Positions 1 to 6,079 of a stretch of 7,806 bases of DNA are shown here, piece after piece (the stretch's first letter is position 1; each line of letters starts with the position of its first letter). A program made the position numbers and the translations under genes. This DNA comes from JANNMJ01 sp031397815 (lineage in GTDB: Bacteria; Bacteroidota; Bacteroidia; Cytophagales; Hymenobacteraceae), in assembly GCA_031397815.1 (NCBI GenBank), contig JANNMJ010000236.1, forward strand, positions 1 to 7,806, in the 5' to 3' direction. Below the pieces are notes generated by a model. It ran no database searches, was not told the origin of the DNA, and worked only from the letters and a program-made list of their open reading frames with translations.

Positions 1-62
1 GCTAAATGCCAGCGGACGCTATGAGTAGGAGGGAAGCGCCAAGAAGCGCGTTCGTCAGATTC

Positions 63-79
63 AGAAGCTCTGAGCTTCT
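63..79. repeat. Perfect 8-bp inverted repeat at the edge of the 21-bp array
   Basis: AGAAGCTC and GAGCTTCT are exact reverse complements separated by a single T. The second arm runs into the first unit of the 21-bp tandem array. As RNA it would need some arm bases in the loop, and no T-run follows, so it is not a convincing terminator. As DNA it could be a protein-binding palindrome, or an array unit that happened to be copied in inverted orientation. No function is assigned. Confidence 0.45.
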
Positions 80-245
80 TGGAAAAAGATATTCTCAACT
101 TGGAAAAAGATATTCTAAAGGCGGCAAAAGATGTTCTGAAACCGGCGAACGAGCTTCTGGGAATGGCGCCGATGCTTCTGGAATCGGCAGAAGATGGACT
201 GAAATCGGCTGACGCTCTTCTGAAATCAGCCCTTATGATTCTGGA
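78..245. repeat. Tandem array of eight degenerate 21-bp units
   Basis: Eight consecutive 21-bp units start at 78, 99, 120, 141, 162, 183, 204 and 225. The consensus is roughly atcGGCnaaagAtnt followed by tCTgaa. Unit positions 5 (G), 17 (C) and 18 (T) are invariant, and position 4 (G) is present in seven units. Units 1 and 2 are nearly identical (20 of 21 bases), while later units diverge and a ninth fades out after 246. Because 21 is a multiple of three, the array is a heptad repeat in any open frame. One plus frame (79-309, TTG start, no ATG) reads as Leu-rich heptads such as LEKDILN, LEKDILK, AAKDVLK and SADALLK, which would form an amphipathic helix. Another plus frame (6-212, ATG start) reads LGKRYSQ, LGKRYSK, GGKRCSE. 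Neither has a ribosome binding site or other support. The first runs into the 3' end of the opposite-strand gene, so I call the array a repeat and leave coding status open. Confidence 0.8.
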
Positions 246-269
246 AGCGGCGGATTGTCTGCGGGCCGG

Positions 270-1079
270 TTATGCGAGCTGCGACGCCAGCCGGTGCGGC
301 GCGTACTGACGGTCGTCGAGGGAGGCGAGCCAGCGCCAGCCGAGGGAGTTGACGGTGATGAGAGCTTCGGCCTGATAGAGGTAGCTCGGGCGGTAGGTGC
401 CGGTGCGGAAATACCACCCGGCGCGCTGCACGCGGTCGGCGAAGGCGGCGAGGCCGATGCCGTCGACGGCGCCGGTGAGGGCGGCATCCGGAGCGAACAC
501 GATGGGATATTGGACCCAGCAAACGCACGCCGACGTGGATTCAGCGACGTGGCCGCGCGGCGAGAGCAGAATCAGCTCATCGAGGCCGCGCTGCTCGCGC
601 TCGATGCTTGCGAGGGTGTAGAGGGCGGCGTTCGGTCCCTTCAAAAAAGAGATTTTCGACGGCGACGTTTCGATGGTCGTCGAGATGCCTGCCCGGCCGT
701 TGGGCTGCGCGCTGTAGCCTTCATCGAGCGGCTCGACGGTAGCCATCCACGAGGCGGCGGTGCTTTGCGGCGTGTACAGGCCTTTGCCTTCGCGCCAGCA
801 TTGCCACCGCACGCGGGCGCGGCCTTCGGTCAGGCCGTTCGCCGCCACCAGCTGGGTGAGGAGCTGCGGGAGCTGGGTGGCGAAATCAATCGGAAACGAC
901 AGGTGCATCGCCGTGGCGCCGCGCTGAATGCGGGCACGGTGGAAAACCCAGTTCTGAAGCTCACCGTCGAGGAACAACAGGGTCTCGAAGAAACCGTCGT
1001 TGTACCGGAAACCACGGTTATCGAGGCTCAGATTAGCGTTCTCGGTCTGGATCAGCTGATCGTGGAGGAGGGTGAGCAT
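270..1079 (-). CDS. Class IV aminotransferase / aminodeoxychorismate lyase-like PLP enzyme
   Basis: A 269-residue protein of the fold-type IV PLP-dependent family, which includes branched-chain aminotransferase, D-amino acid aminotransferase and 4-amino-4-deoxychorismate lyase (PabC). Visible family features are NRGFRYNDGFFET (residues 21-33), HRARIQRGA (47-55), the probable Schiff-base lysine K147 in SFLKGPNAA, LDELILLSPRGHVAE with the conserved Glu at 180, and EALITVNSLG (238-247). Where relatives usually have Ser/Thr-Asn after that Glu, this protein reads STSACVC, so the Asn appears to be missing and the substrate cannot be inferred from motifs. The length fits PabC-like enzymes. I chose the ATG at 1079. 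A TTG four codons upstream (1091) would lie inside the 15-bp tandem repeat and is less likely. The gene sits 32 nt behind dprA and probably shares its transcript. A role in folate (p-aminobenzoate) synthesis is possible but inferred; the family is confident, the reaction is not. Confidence 0.85.
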   Translation of the reverse strand: MLTLLHDQLIQTENANLSLDNRGFRYNDGFFETLLFLDGELQNWVFHRARIQRGATAMHLSFPIDFATQLPQLLTQLVAANGLTEGRARVRWQCWREGKGLYTPQSTAASWMATVEPLDEGYSAQPNGRAGISTTIETSPSKISFLKGPNAALYTLASIEREQRGLDELILLSPRGHVAESTSACVCWVQYPIVFAPDAALTGAVDGIGLAAFADRVQRAGWYFRTGTYRPSYLYQAEALITVNSLGWRWLASLDDRQYAPHRLASQLA

Positions 1080-1081
1080 AG

Positions 1082-1111
1082 GACGAAGCAAGACGAGACG
1101 AAGCGAGACGA
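1082..1111. repeat. 15-bp tandem duplication in the dprA/aminotransferase junction
   Basis: Two adjacent 15-bp copies (1082-1096 and 1097-1111) differ at one base. On the gene strand each reads TCGTCTYGCTTCGTC. Together they fill nearly all the space between the dprA stop codon (ends at 1112) and the downstream ATG (1079). Slippage in such a repeat would change the intergenic spacing by 15 nt. The alternative TTG start of the downstream gene exists only because of this repeat. Confidence 0.75.
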
Positions 1112-2260
1112 TCAGTTTAGACGAAATTGTTTGCCCGGCAGGGCGCTTACCACGCCCGCGAGCTCCAGCGTGAGTAGGGCGCCGGAAACGGTGCCCATCG
1201 TGAGCTGGGTCCGCCAGCTCAGGCCGTCGATATGGTCGACGTACGCGGGCGCCGTGAGGAGGGCGCGTAGTACGGCGGCTTCGTCGGCGGAGAAGTCATC
1301 GAAGTTAAAGGTAGGAACGGCGGCGGGCTGACCGGCGGGGCCGATGGTGGGGTAGAGGGCGCCGTCCCAGTTGAGGGCCACCACCACATCGGCGGCGCTC
1401 AGGCAGACGGCGGCTTTCGCATCACGCAGATATTGGTTGCACCCCACCGACCACGGCGCGAAAACCTCGCCCGGCACCGCCAACACGGGCCGGTTGTAAT
1501 CGTTAGCGAGGTCGGCGGTGATGAGGGCGCCGCCCTTCGGACCGGCTTCCACCACAATCGTCGCTTCGCTCAGGCCCGCAATCAAGCGGTTGCGCGCCGG
1601 AAACTGCATCCGCGCCACTTCCACCCCAAACGGGTACTCGGTGAGGAGGGCGCCGCCGTCGGCGATTACGCGGTCGGCGGTGCGACGGTGCTCGGCGGGG
1701 TAGAGGCGGTCGAGGCCGCCCGCGAGGATGCCGACCGTGGGAAGGCCGTTTTCGAGGGCCGCGCGGTGGGCGAAAATGTCAATCCCATACGCCATTCCGC
1801 TCACGATGAGCGGCGCGTAAGGCGCCAGATCCTGCACCAATTTTTCCGTGACGCGGCGCCCGTATTCCGTGGCTTGCCGGGTGCCGACGAGCGCGACGGC
1901 GCGCGGGGCGTCGAGGTCGGCGCGGCCCTGCACGTACATCAATGACGGTGCGTCGGGCAGGTCGAGGAGGCGGCGCGGGAAATCCGGATTCTGATACCAG
2001 AGCAGGCGAATGCCGTCGCGGTGGCAGCGCGCCACGATTTCCTCGGCCCGGCGTTGGGCGGTCGTGTTCTGCGTCAGCTCCTGCGCCAGCGCTGCGCCAA
2101 TGCCCGGCACGAGCCGCAGCTTCGCCATCGGCGCCCGCAAAGCGGCTTCGGCGGAGCCACAATAGCTCACGAGCTGACGCGTCAGTTTCGGACCGATGCC
2201 CGGAATCAGCGTGAGCGCAACGGCGGCGTGGAGATCAGTAGAAGTAGGCGTTGGAAGCAA
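1112..2260 (-). CDS. dprA: DNA-processing protein DprA (Smf)
   Basis: DprA binds incoming single-stranded DNA in the cytoplasm during natural transformation, protects it and loads RecA. The 382-residue protein shows the full family layout. An N-terminal HhH-type region has LIPGIGPK (18-25) and LVPGIGAA (50-57). The Rossmann-like core has VALVGTRQA (122-130), VSGMAYGID (153-161), GILAGGLDRLYP (177-188), FPARNRLIAG (220-229), EAGPKGGALITA (238-249) and AVPGEV (261-266). A C-terminal winged-helix-like segment spans about 320-382, as in longer DprA proteins. The length is normal for Bacteroidota. The start is TTG at 2260; no in-frame ATG precedes the conserved N-terminus, so the exact start is less certain than the gene. 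A consensus-like promoter element lies about 50 nt upstream, and the PLP-enzyme gene follows after 32 nt. No com genes are visible here, so competence is a family-based inference; DprA is also widespread in species not known to be transformable. Confidence 0.96.
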   Translation of the reverse strand: MLPTPTSTDLHAAVALTLIPGIGPKLTRQLVSYCGSAEAALRAPMAKLRLVPGIGAALAQELTQNTTAQRRAEEIVARCHRDGIRLLWYQNPDFPRRLLDLPDAPSLMYVQGRADLDAPRAVALVGTRQATEYGRRVTEKLVQDLAPYAPLIVSGMAYGIDIFAHRAALENGLPTVGILAGGLDRLYPAEHRRTADRVIADGGALLTEYPFGVEVARMQFPARNRLIAGLSEATIVVEAGPKGGALITADLANDYNRPVLAVPGEVFAPWSVGCNQYLRDAKAAVCLSAADVVVALNWDGALYPTIGPAGQPAAVPTFNFDDFSADEAAVLRALLTAPAYVDHIDGLSWRTQLTMGTVSGALLTLELAGVVSALPGKQFRLN

Positions 2261-2306
2261 GGAGTAACAGATGGAAGCTGAGGACGGGCCGGGCGGCAGC
2301 CGTGCG

Positions 2307-2314
2307 CAAAGGTA
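2307..2314 (-). promoter_or_regulatory. Bacteroidota -7 promoter element TACCTTTG for dprA
   Basis: On the minus strand this octamer is an exact match to the Bacteroidota housekeeping-sigma -7 consensus TAnnTTTG. It is followed by GC, as is common in that group. It lies in the 77-nt gap between merR and dprA, and would start transcription near 2301, giving a leader of roughly 40 nt before the TTG at 2260. No clear TTG is seen about 19 nt upstream for the -33 element, so strength is uncertain. It implies dprA can be transcribed independently of merR. Confidence 0.6.
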
Positions 2315-2337
2315 GAGATTTAGCGTATTGTAATAGA

Positions 2338-2673
2338 CTAAAGTTGGTCCTTCACTTCTTCCAGAAACTTCTTCACCCGTTCGAGCTTGCGGATGATTTC
2401 GAGCCGCTCGCGCTGCTGTTCGGAGTTGTGTTTCAGCATCTCACGGGCGCCTTCGAGGGTGTAGCCGCGCTCTTTGACGAGGTGAAAGATGAGCTTGAAA
2501 ATTTCCAGATCGCGCAGCGAGTAGCGCCGGGTGCCGCCCTGCGTCTTGCGGGGGCGCAGCAGCTCGAATTCCTGCTCATAATACCGCAGCAGGCTCGGCG
2601 TGACGTCGAACATCTGCCCCACTTCGCCGATGCTGAAGTACTGTTTTTCGATGGGTTTTTCCTTATAAGGCAT
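2338..2673 (-). CDS. MerR-family transcriptional regulator
   Basis: A 111-residue DNA-binding protein. The N-terminal MerR winged helix-turn-helix covers about residues 12-80, with YFSIGEVGQMFDVTPSLLRYYE (first helices and HTH), the wing region RPRKTQGGTRRYSLRDLE, and IFKLIFHLVKERGYTLEGAREML. A basic, Leu-rich C-terminal helix (about 82-111, ending LERVKKFLEEVKDQL) fits the antiparallel coiled-coil dimerisation helix. No effector-binding domain and no metal-binding cysteines follow, so it is not a mercury or other metal sensor. It resembles the short MerR proteins common in Bacteroidota, whose ligand and targets I do not know. The ATG at 2673 is the natural start, directly before the conserved region. 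It is divergent from alaS and upstream of dprA on the same strand. Autoregulation through the divergent intergenic region is plausible but inferred. Confidence 0.93.
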   Translation of the reverse strand: MPYKEKPIEKQYFSIGEVGQMFDVTPSLLRYYEQEFELLRPRKTQGGTRRYSLRDLEIFKLIFHLVKERGYTLEGAREMLKHNSEQQRERLEIIRKLERVKKFLEEVKDQL

Positions 2674-2686
2674 AACGACGGGCGGG

Positions 2687-2713
2687 TTGAAAGGTCAAAA
2701 ATCGGTTAGCCGA
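2687..2713 (-). promoter_or_regulatory. Candidate merR promoter with flanking dyads
   Basis: On the minus strand GATTTTTG (2696-2703) differs from the TAnnTTTG -7 consensus at one base. It would place a transcription start about 16 nt before the merR ATG. It is flanked by TTGA-AAGG-TCAA (2687-2698) and by TCGGTTAGCCGA (2702-2713), a 12-bp sequence palindromic at 10 of 12 positions. Such dyads at its own promoter would suit autoregulation by a MerR dimer. No convincing -33 element is seen. This is a tentative call. Confidence 0.3.
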
Positions 2714-2730
2714 ATGGATTTGACAGAGAA

Positions 2731-2754
2731 GGCGGTCGGGGCGGGGCGGCGGGG
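2731..2754 (+). other. G-tract cluster (possible G-quadruplex) in the merR/alaS intergenic region
   Basis: Six guanine tracts lie within 24 nt: GG, GG, GGGG, GGGG, GG and GGGG, with one- or two-base spacers. This easily meets a two-tier G-quadruplex pattern but not a strict four-tract three-tier one. It lies upstream of both divergent genes on the strand that is non-template for alaS. In a GC-rich genome some such clusters arise by chance, so regulatory significance is unproven. Confidence 0.35.
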
Positions 2755-2812
2755 CACGTCGGGATGGAGTTCAGCGGGTTTTCTGACGAACGTGCGGGCC
2801 GACCGACGTGCG

Positions 2813-2831
2813 GGGGGCTAATTTCGCCCCC
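2813..2831 (+). promoter_or_regulatory. Putative alaS promoter element within a perfect inverted repeat
   Basis: TAATTTCG (2819-2826) matches the Bacteroidota -7 element TAnnTTTG at all but one fixed position and would start transcription near 2833, about 54 nt before the alaS ATG. It sits inside a perfect inverted repeat, GGGGGC (2813-2818) and GCCCCC (2826-2831), with the 7-nt TAATTTC between the arms. The geometry could be an operator, or a hairpin in any transcript entering from upstream. There is no T-run after it, so it is not a standard terminator. No clear -33 TTG is visible. Confidence 0.45.
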
Positions 2832-2886
2832 GAATCCCGCCGCGACCGTCCGTAGAGTCGGTGGCCCCGTTTCCCGCTTCTCCTGC

Positions 2887-5556
2887 ATGATTTCCGCTTC
2901 CCACGTCCGCCAGCAATTCCTCGATTTCTTCGCTTTCAAAGGCCACACCATCGTGCCGTCGGCCCCGATTGTGGTCAAGGACGACCCGACGCTCCTGTTC
3001 ACCAACTCCGGGATGGCGCCGTTCAAGGACTATTTCCTCGGCAACAAAACCGCCCCGAATCCGCGCGTCGCCGACACGCAGAAGTGCCTGCGGGTGAGCG
3101 GGAAGCACAATGATTTGGAGGAAGTCGGGTACGACACGTATCACCATACGATGTTCGAGATGCTCGGCAACTGGTCGTTCGGCGATTATTTCAAGACCGA
3201 CGCCATCGCGTGGGCTTGGGAGCTGCTGACGGAGGTGTACAAGCTGCCGAAAGACCGCCTGTACGTCACGTATTTTGAAGGCGACGCCACCGAAAACCTC
3301 GCCGCCGACACCGAAACGCAAGCCCTCTGGCGCCAATACACCACCGACGACCGCATTCTGCCCGGCAACAAGAAGGATAACTTCTGGGAGATGGGCGATA
3401 CCGGCCCGTGCGGCCCATGCACCGAGATTCACATCGACCTGCGCGACGACGACGAAATCGCCGCCAAATCGGGCCGCGAGCTGGTGAACGCCGACCACCC
3501 GCAGGTCGTCGAGATTTGGAATAACGTATTCATGGAGTTCCAGCGGATGGCCGATAAGTCGCTCGTGAAGCTCCCGGCGCAGCACGTCGATACCGGAATG
3601 GGTTTCGAGCGGCTGATGATGGCGGTGAGCGGCGTGAAATCGAACTACGACACCGACGTTTTCCAGCCGCTGATTCAGTTCATCGCGACGGCGGCGAACG
3701 TGGCCTACGGCGGCACTCAGCCGAATGCGTCCGGCGCGAACACCGAGCAGCAGAAAATCGACATCGCCATCCGCGTCATCGCCGACCACATCCGCGCCAT
3801 CGCCTTCACCATCGCCGACGGCCAATTGCCGTCGAACGTGAAGGCCGGTTACGTGATTCGCCGGATTCTGCGCCGTGCCGTGCGCTACGCGTTCACGTTC
3901 CTGAACTTCAAAACGCCGTTCCTGCACACGCTCGTGCCGGTGCTCGCCAACCAGATGCGCAGCATCTTCCCCGAGCTGAAAGCGCAGGATGAGTTCGTGA
4001 GCCGCGTGATTCTGGAAGAAGAGATTGCGTTTCTGCGGACGCTGGAGTCGGGCTTGCGCCGTCTGGAAGAAGTGATGGGCGACCAAAGCGCCGGACAGGG
4101 CGGCAAAATCGACGGCGCTACCGCCTTCCAACTCTCCGATACCTTCGGCTTCCCCCTGGACCTCACCGAGCTGATTGCCCGCGAAAAAGGCTTCTCGGTT
4201 GATACCGAAGGCTTCGCGCTGGCGCTGGAAGCTCAGAAAAACCGCTCCCGCAAAGCCGCCGAACAGGCGCAGGGCGATTGGGTCATCGTGCGCGAAAGCA
4301 CCGAGCTGCCCGTCTTCACGGGCTACGACGAGCTGACGACCACCGCAAGCCTGATGCGTTACCGCGCCGTCACGACCAAAGAGAAGAAGAAAGAATACCA
4401 CGTCGTGCTCGACCGCACGCCGTTTTACGCCGAATCGGGCGGCCAAATCGGCGACACCGGTTTCCTCGAAAGCGAGCTGAGCCAAGTGCGCGTGACGGAT
4501 ACGCGCAAGGAGAACGACCTCATCATCCACGTCGTGAACGAGCTGCCGATGGACGTGGAAGCCGTCATCACGGCGCGGGTCGATGAAGTGCGGCGGCGGA
4601 TGATTCAGCGCCACCACTCGGCCACGCACTTGCTGCACGCGGCGCTGCGCGAAGTGTTGGGTACGCACGTCGCGCAACGCGGCTCGTTGGTGAGCGAAAA
4701 GCTGTTGCGCTTCGATTTCAGCCACTTTCAGAAGGTAACCGACGCGCAGCTTCGCGAAGTCGAGCGCCTCGTGAATCAGCGTATCCGCCAGCAGATTCCG
4801 TTGCAGGAAGAGCGCGCCGTGCCGGTGGCGGAAGCCAAATCACGCGGTGCCATGGCCCTTTTCGGCGAGAAGTACGGCGACGCCGTGCGCGTTATCACCT
4901 TCGATAAGAACTACTCCGTCGAGCTGTGCGGCGGCACGCACGTCCCGAACACAGGCGAGATCGGCTTCGCCAAAATCACGGCTGAAAGCGCGGTAGGCGC
5001 GGGCGTCCGGCGCATCGAAGCCGTCACCGCCGACCTCGCCGAAGCCTACGTGAATGAGCAGCTCGGCCTGCTCGACCAAGTGCGCGAAGCCCTCAACAAC
5101 CCGCAGCATCTCCTAACCGCCGTCCAGAAAAACGCCGACGAGATTGCCGCTCTCCGCAAGCTCCTCGAAGCAGCGGAAGCGCAGCAAATCGCCGCCCTAC
5201 GCACCCAGCTCACCGCCGAGATTCAGCCGCTCAACGGCGTCAACTTCCTCGCGAAGCGCGTCAGCGTCGGCTCGGCCGAAGGCCTCAAAACCCTCGCTTT
5301 CCAGCTCCGGCAAGCCACCGAAAACCTCGTGCTCGTGCTGGGCGCTGAAATCGAAGGCAAACCCCAGCTCGCCGTCATGCTCGACGATGAGCTGGCCAAA
5401 TCCGGCCGCTTCAACGCCACTCAAATGATCCGCGAATTGGCGAAAGAGATTCAGGGCGGCGGCGGCGGACAGCCGTTCTTCGCTACGGCTGGCGGGAAGA
5501 ATTTAGCTGGTTTGGATGCGGCGATTGGGAAGGCGGCGGGGTTGGTGGGCGCATAA
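2887..5556 (+). CDS. alaS: Alanine--tRNA ligase
   Basis: Charges tRNA-Ala with alanine in the cytoplasm using ATP and hydrolyses mischarged Ser/Gly-tRNA-Ala. The 889-residue length is normal for a full bacterial enzyme. The class II catalytic core carries TNSGMAPFKDYFLG (39-52), CLRVSGKHNDLEEVG, FEMLGNWSFGDYF (90-102), GDTGPCGPCTEIH (170-182) and GMGFERL (237-243). The editing domain has the zinc-binding HHSATH (H577, H581) and CGGTH (C681, H685). A coiled-coil-like linker (about 721-780) leads to the C-Ala domain with its glycine run and QPFFATAGG (857-870). All key motifs are intact. I chose ATG 2887 because homology begins immediately after it; an upstream in-frame ATG at 2764 would add 41 unrelated residues and lie before the putative promoter. 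There is no Shine-Dalgarno sequence before the start, typical of Bacteroidota. merR is divergent and the DUF4160-like gene follows after 17 nt. Confidence 0.98.
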   Translation: MISASHVRQQFLDFFAFKGHTIVPSAPIVVKDDPTLLFTNSGMAPFKDYFLGNKTAPNPRVADTQKCLRVSGKHNDLEEVGYDTYHHTMFEMLGNWSFGDYFKTDAIAWAWELLTEVYKLPKDRLYVTYFEGDATENLAADTETQALWRQYTTDDRILPGNKKDNFWEMGDTGPCGPCTEIHIDLRDDDEIAAKSGRELVNADHPQVVEIWNNVFMEFQRMADKSLVKLPAQHVDTGMGFERLMMAVSGVKSNYDTDVFQPLIQFIATAANVAYGGTQPNASGANTEQQKIDIAIRVIADHIRAIAFTIADGQLPSNVKAGYVIRRILRRAVRYAFTFLNFKTPFLHTLVPVLANQMRSIFPELKAQDEFVSRVILEEEIAFLRTLESGLRRLEEVMGDQSAGQGGKIDGATAFQLSDTFGFPLDLTELIAREKGFSVDTEGFALALEAQKNRSRKAAEQAQGDWVIVRESTELPVFTGYDELTTTASLMRYRAVTTKEKKKEYHVVLDRTPFYAESGGQIGDTGFLESELSQVRVTDTRKENDLIIHVVNELPMDVEAVITARVDEVRRRMIQRHHSATHLLHAALREVLGTHVAQRGSLVSEKLLRFDFSHFQKVTDAQLREVERLVNQRIRQQIPLQEERAVPVAEAKSRGAMALFGEKYGDAVRVITFDKNYSVELCGGTHVPNTGEIGFAKITAESAVGAGVRRIEAVTADLAEAYVNEQLGLLDQVREALNNPQHLLTAVQKNADEIAALRKLLEAAEAQQIAALRTQLTAEIQPLNGVNFLAKRVSVGSAEGLKTLAFQLRQATENLVLVLGAEIEGKPQLAVMLDDELAKSGRFNATQMIRELAKEIQGGGGGQPFFATAGGKNLAGLDAAIGKAAGLVGA

Positions 5557-5573
5557 CGCACACCTTACCGAAC

Positions 5574-5861
5574 GTGGGAAAGCTGCTCATCTTCGCCAAG
5601 TGGTACTTCTTCATATGGGCTGGTGAAAACCCGGCTGAGCGGCGGCACATTCACGTATACCGCAATAACAGTCGCAATACCATAGGCGCTAAGTTTTGGC
5701 TCAATGATCTGTCATTGTTTGAGCGTGGCGACTTCACGGATCAGGAACTGAACCAGATAGAGAGAGATCTTGTAACTTACGCCGAGCAAACGCACGCGCA
5801 GGTTCAGGCCGTATTTGCGGGCCAAAAGGTCAAAGCCATTCGCATCACCCGGAAGAAATGA
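5574..5861 (+). CDS. DUF4160-like small protein
   Basis: A 95-residue protein resembling the DUF4160 family. The N-terminal strand is MGKLLIFAKWYFFIWAGE. The signature His motif is RRHIHVYRN (23-31; relatives read P-I-H-V-H), followed by GAKFWLNDLSLFERGDFTD (38-56) and a predicted helix about 57-80. The C-terminal tail is basic (KVKAIRITRKK). The start is GTG at 5574, since no ATG lies upstream in frame and the family N-terminus begins here. It lies 17 nt after alaS and overlaps the DUF2442-like gene by 4 nt (ATGA), so the two are almost certainly translationally coupled. DUF4160 and DUF2442 genes are commonly found as neighbours and have been suspected to form toxin-antitoxin-like pairs; I know of no established activity. 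Base composition is visibly less GC-rich than alaS, consistent with acquisition. Confidence 0.82.
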   Translation: MGKLLIFAKWYFFIWAGENPAERRHIHVYRNNSRNTIGAKFWLNDLSLFERGDFTDQELNQIERDLVTYAEQTHAQVQAVFAGQKVKAIRITRKK

Positions 5862-6076
5862 TGAAAAGCCGCCTTCTCAATCTTCGTTTTCCTAAAGGAT
5901 ACATCGAGCTGCAATTAGCCGATGGGATGCTGCTCCGTGCGCCGGTCGCGCTATTCCCAGATATTAAGAAGCTGAACCTTCGTCAGCGCCAGCAATGGCA
6001 GATTCTGGATGGAATCGGGTTCACCTTTGCCGACTCGGATGAAGGGTTTCATCTGCGGGATTTTGGATTGGCGTAG
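5858..6076 (+). CDS. DUF2442-like small protein
   Basis: A 72-residue protein resembling the DUF2442 family: a small two-part domain in which a beta-hairpin (YIELQLADGMLLRAPVAL, about 19-36) is followed by a short linker and a helix region (PDIKKLNLRQRQQWQILD). The final segment, GIGFTFADSDEGFHLRDFGLA, corresponds to the family's usual closing G-x-x-I/F-x-W/F motif. The ATG at 5858 overlaps the stop of the preceding gene. The second codon is also ATG, so either may be used. In the pairing seen elsewhere DUF2442 would be the candidate partner or antitoxin of DUF4160, but that role is inference from gene order. The family match is by overall shape and weaker than for the preceding gene. Confidence 0.72.
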   Translation: MMKSRLLNLRFPKGYIELQLADGMLLRAPVALFPDIKKLNLRQRQQWQILDGIGFTFADSDEGFHLRDFGLA

Positions 6077-6079
6077 CCC

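Noticed and set aside
78..245. CRISPR array
   Set aside because: The 21-bp units are directly contiguous and degenerate, with no unique spacers between conserved repeats and no cas genes nearby.
255..1331. 358-codon plus-strand frame across the PLP-enzyme gene and the 3' end of dprA
   Set aside because: It is antisense to two genes with clear family motifs, spans their junction and has low-complexity Arg/Gly/Ala-rich content.
1433..1945. 170-codon plus-strand frame inside dprA
   Set aside because: Antisense to the conserved DprA core; no recognisable motifs.
2764..2886. N-terminal extension of alaS from the upstream ATG at 2764
   Set aside because: It adds 41 residues unlike any AlaRS N-terminus and starts before the putative promoter element.
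2833..2886. T-box or other riboswitch leader for alaS
   Set aside because: The leader is only about 54 nt, shows no T-box sequence or specifier stem, and no terminator/antiterminator pair.
2818..4725. 635-codon open frame on the minus strand, antisense to alaS
   Set aside because: alaS on the plus strand has all catalytic and editing motifs. The antisense product is a His/Val/Arg/Ala-rich chain without recognisable domains, a usual by-product of GC-rich codon use.
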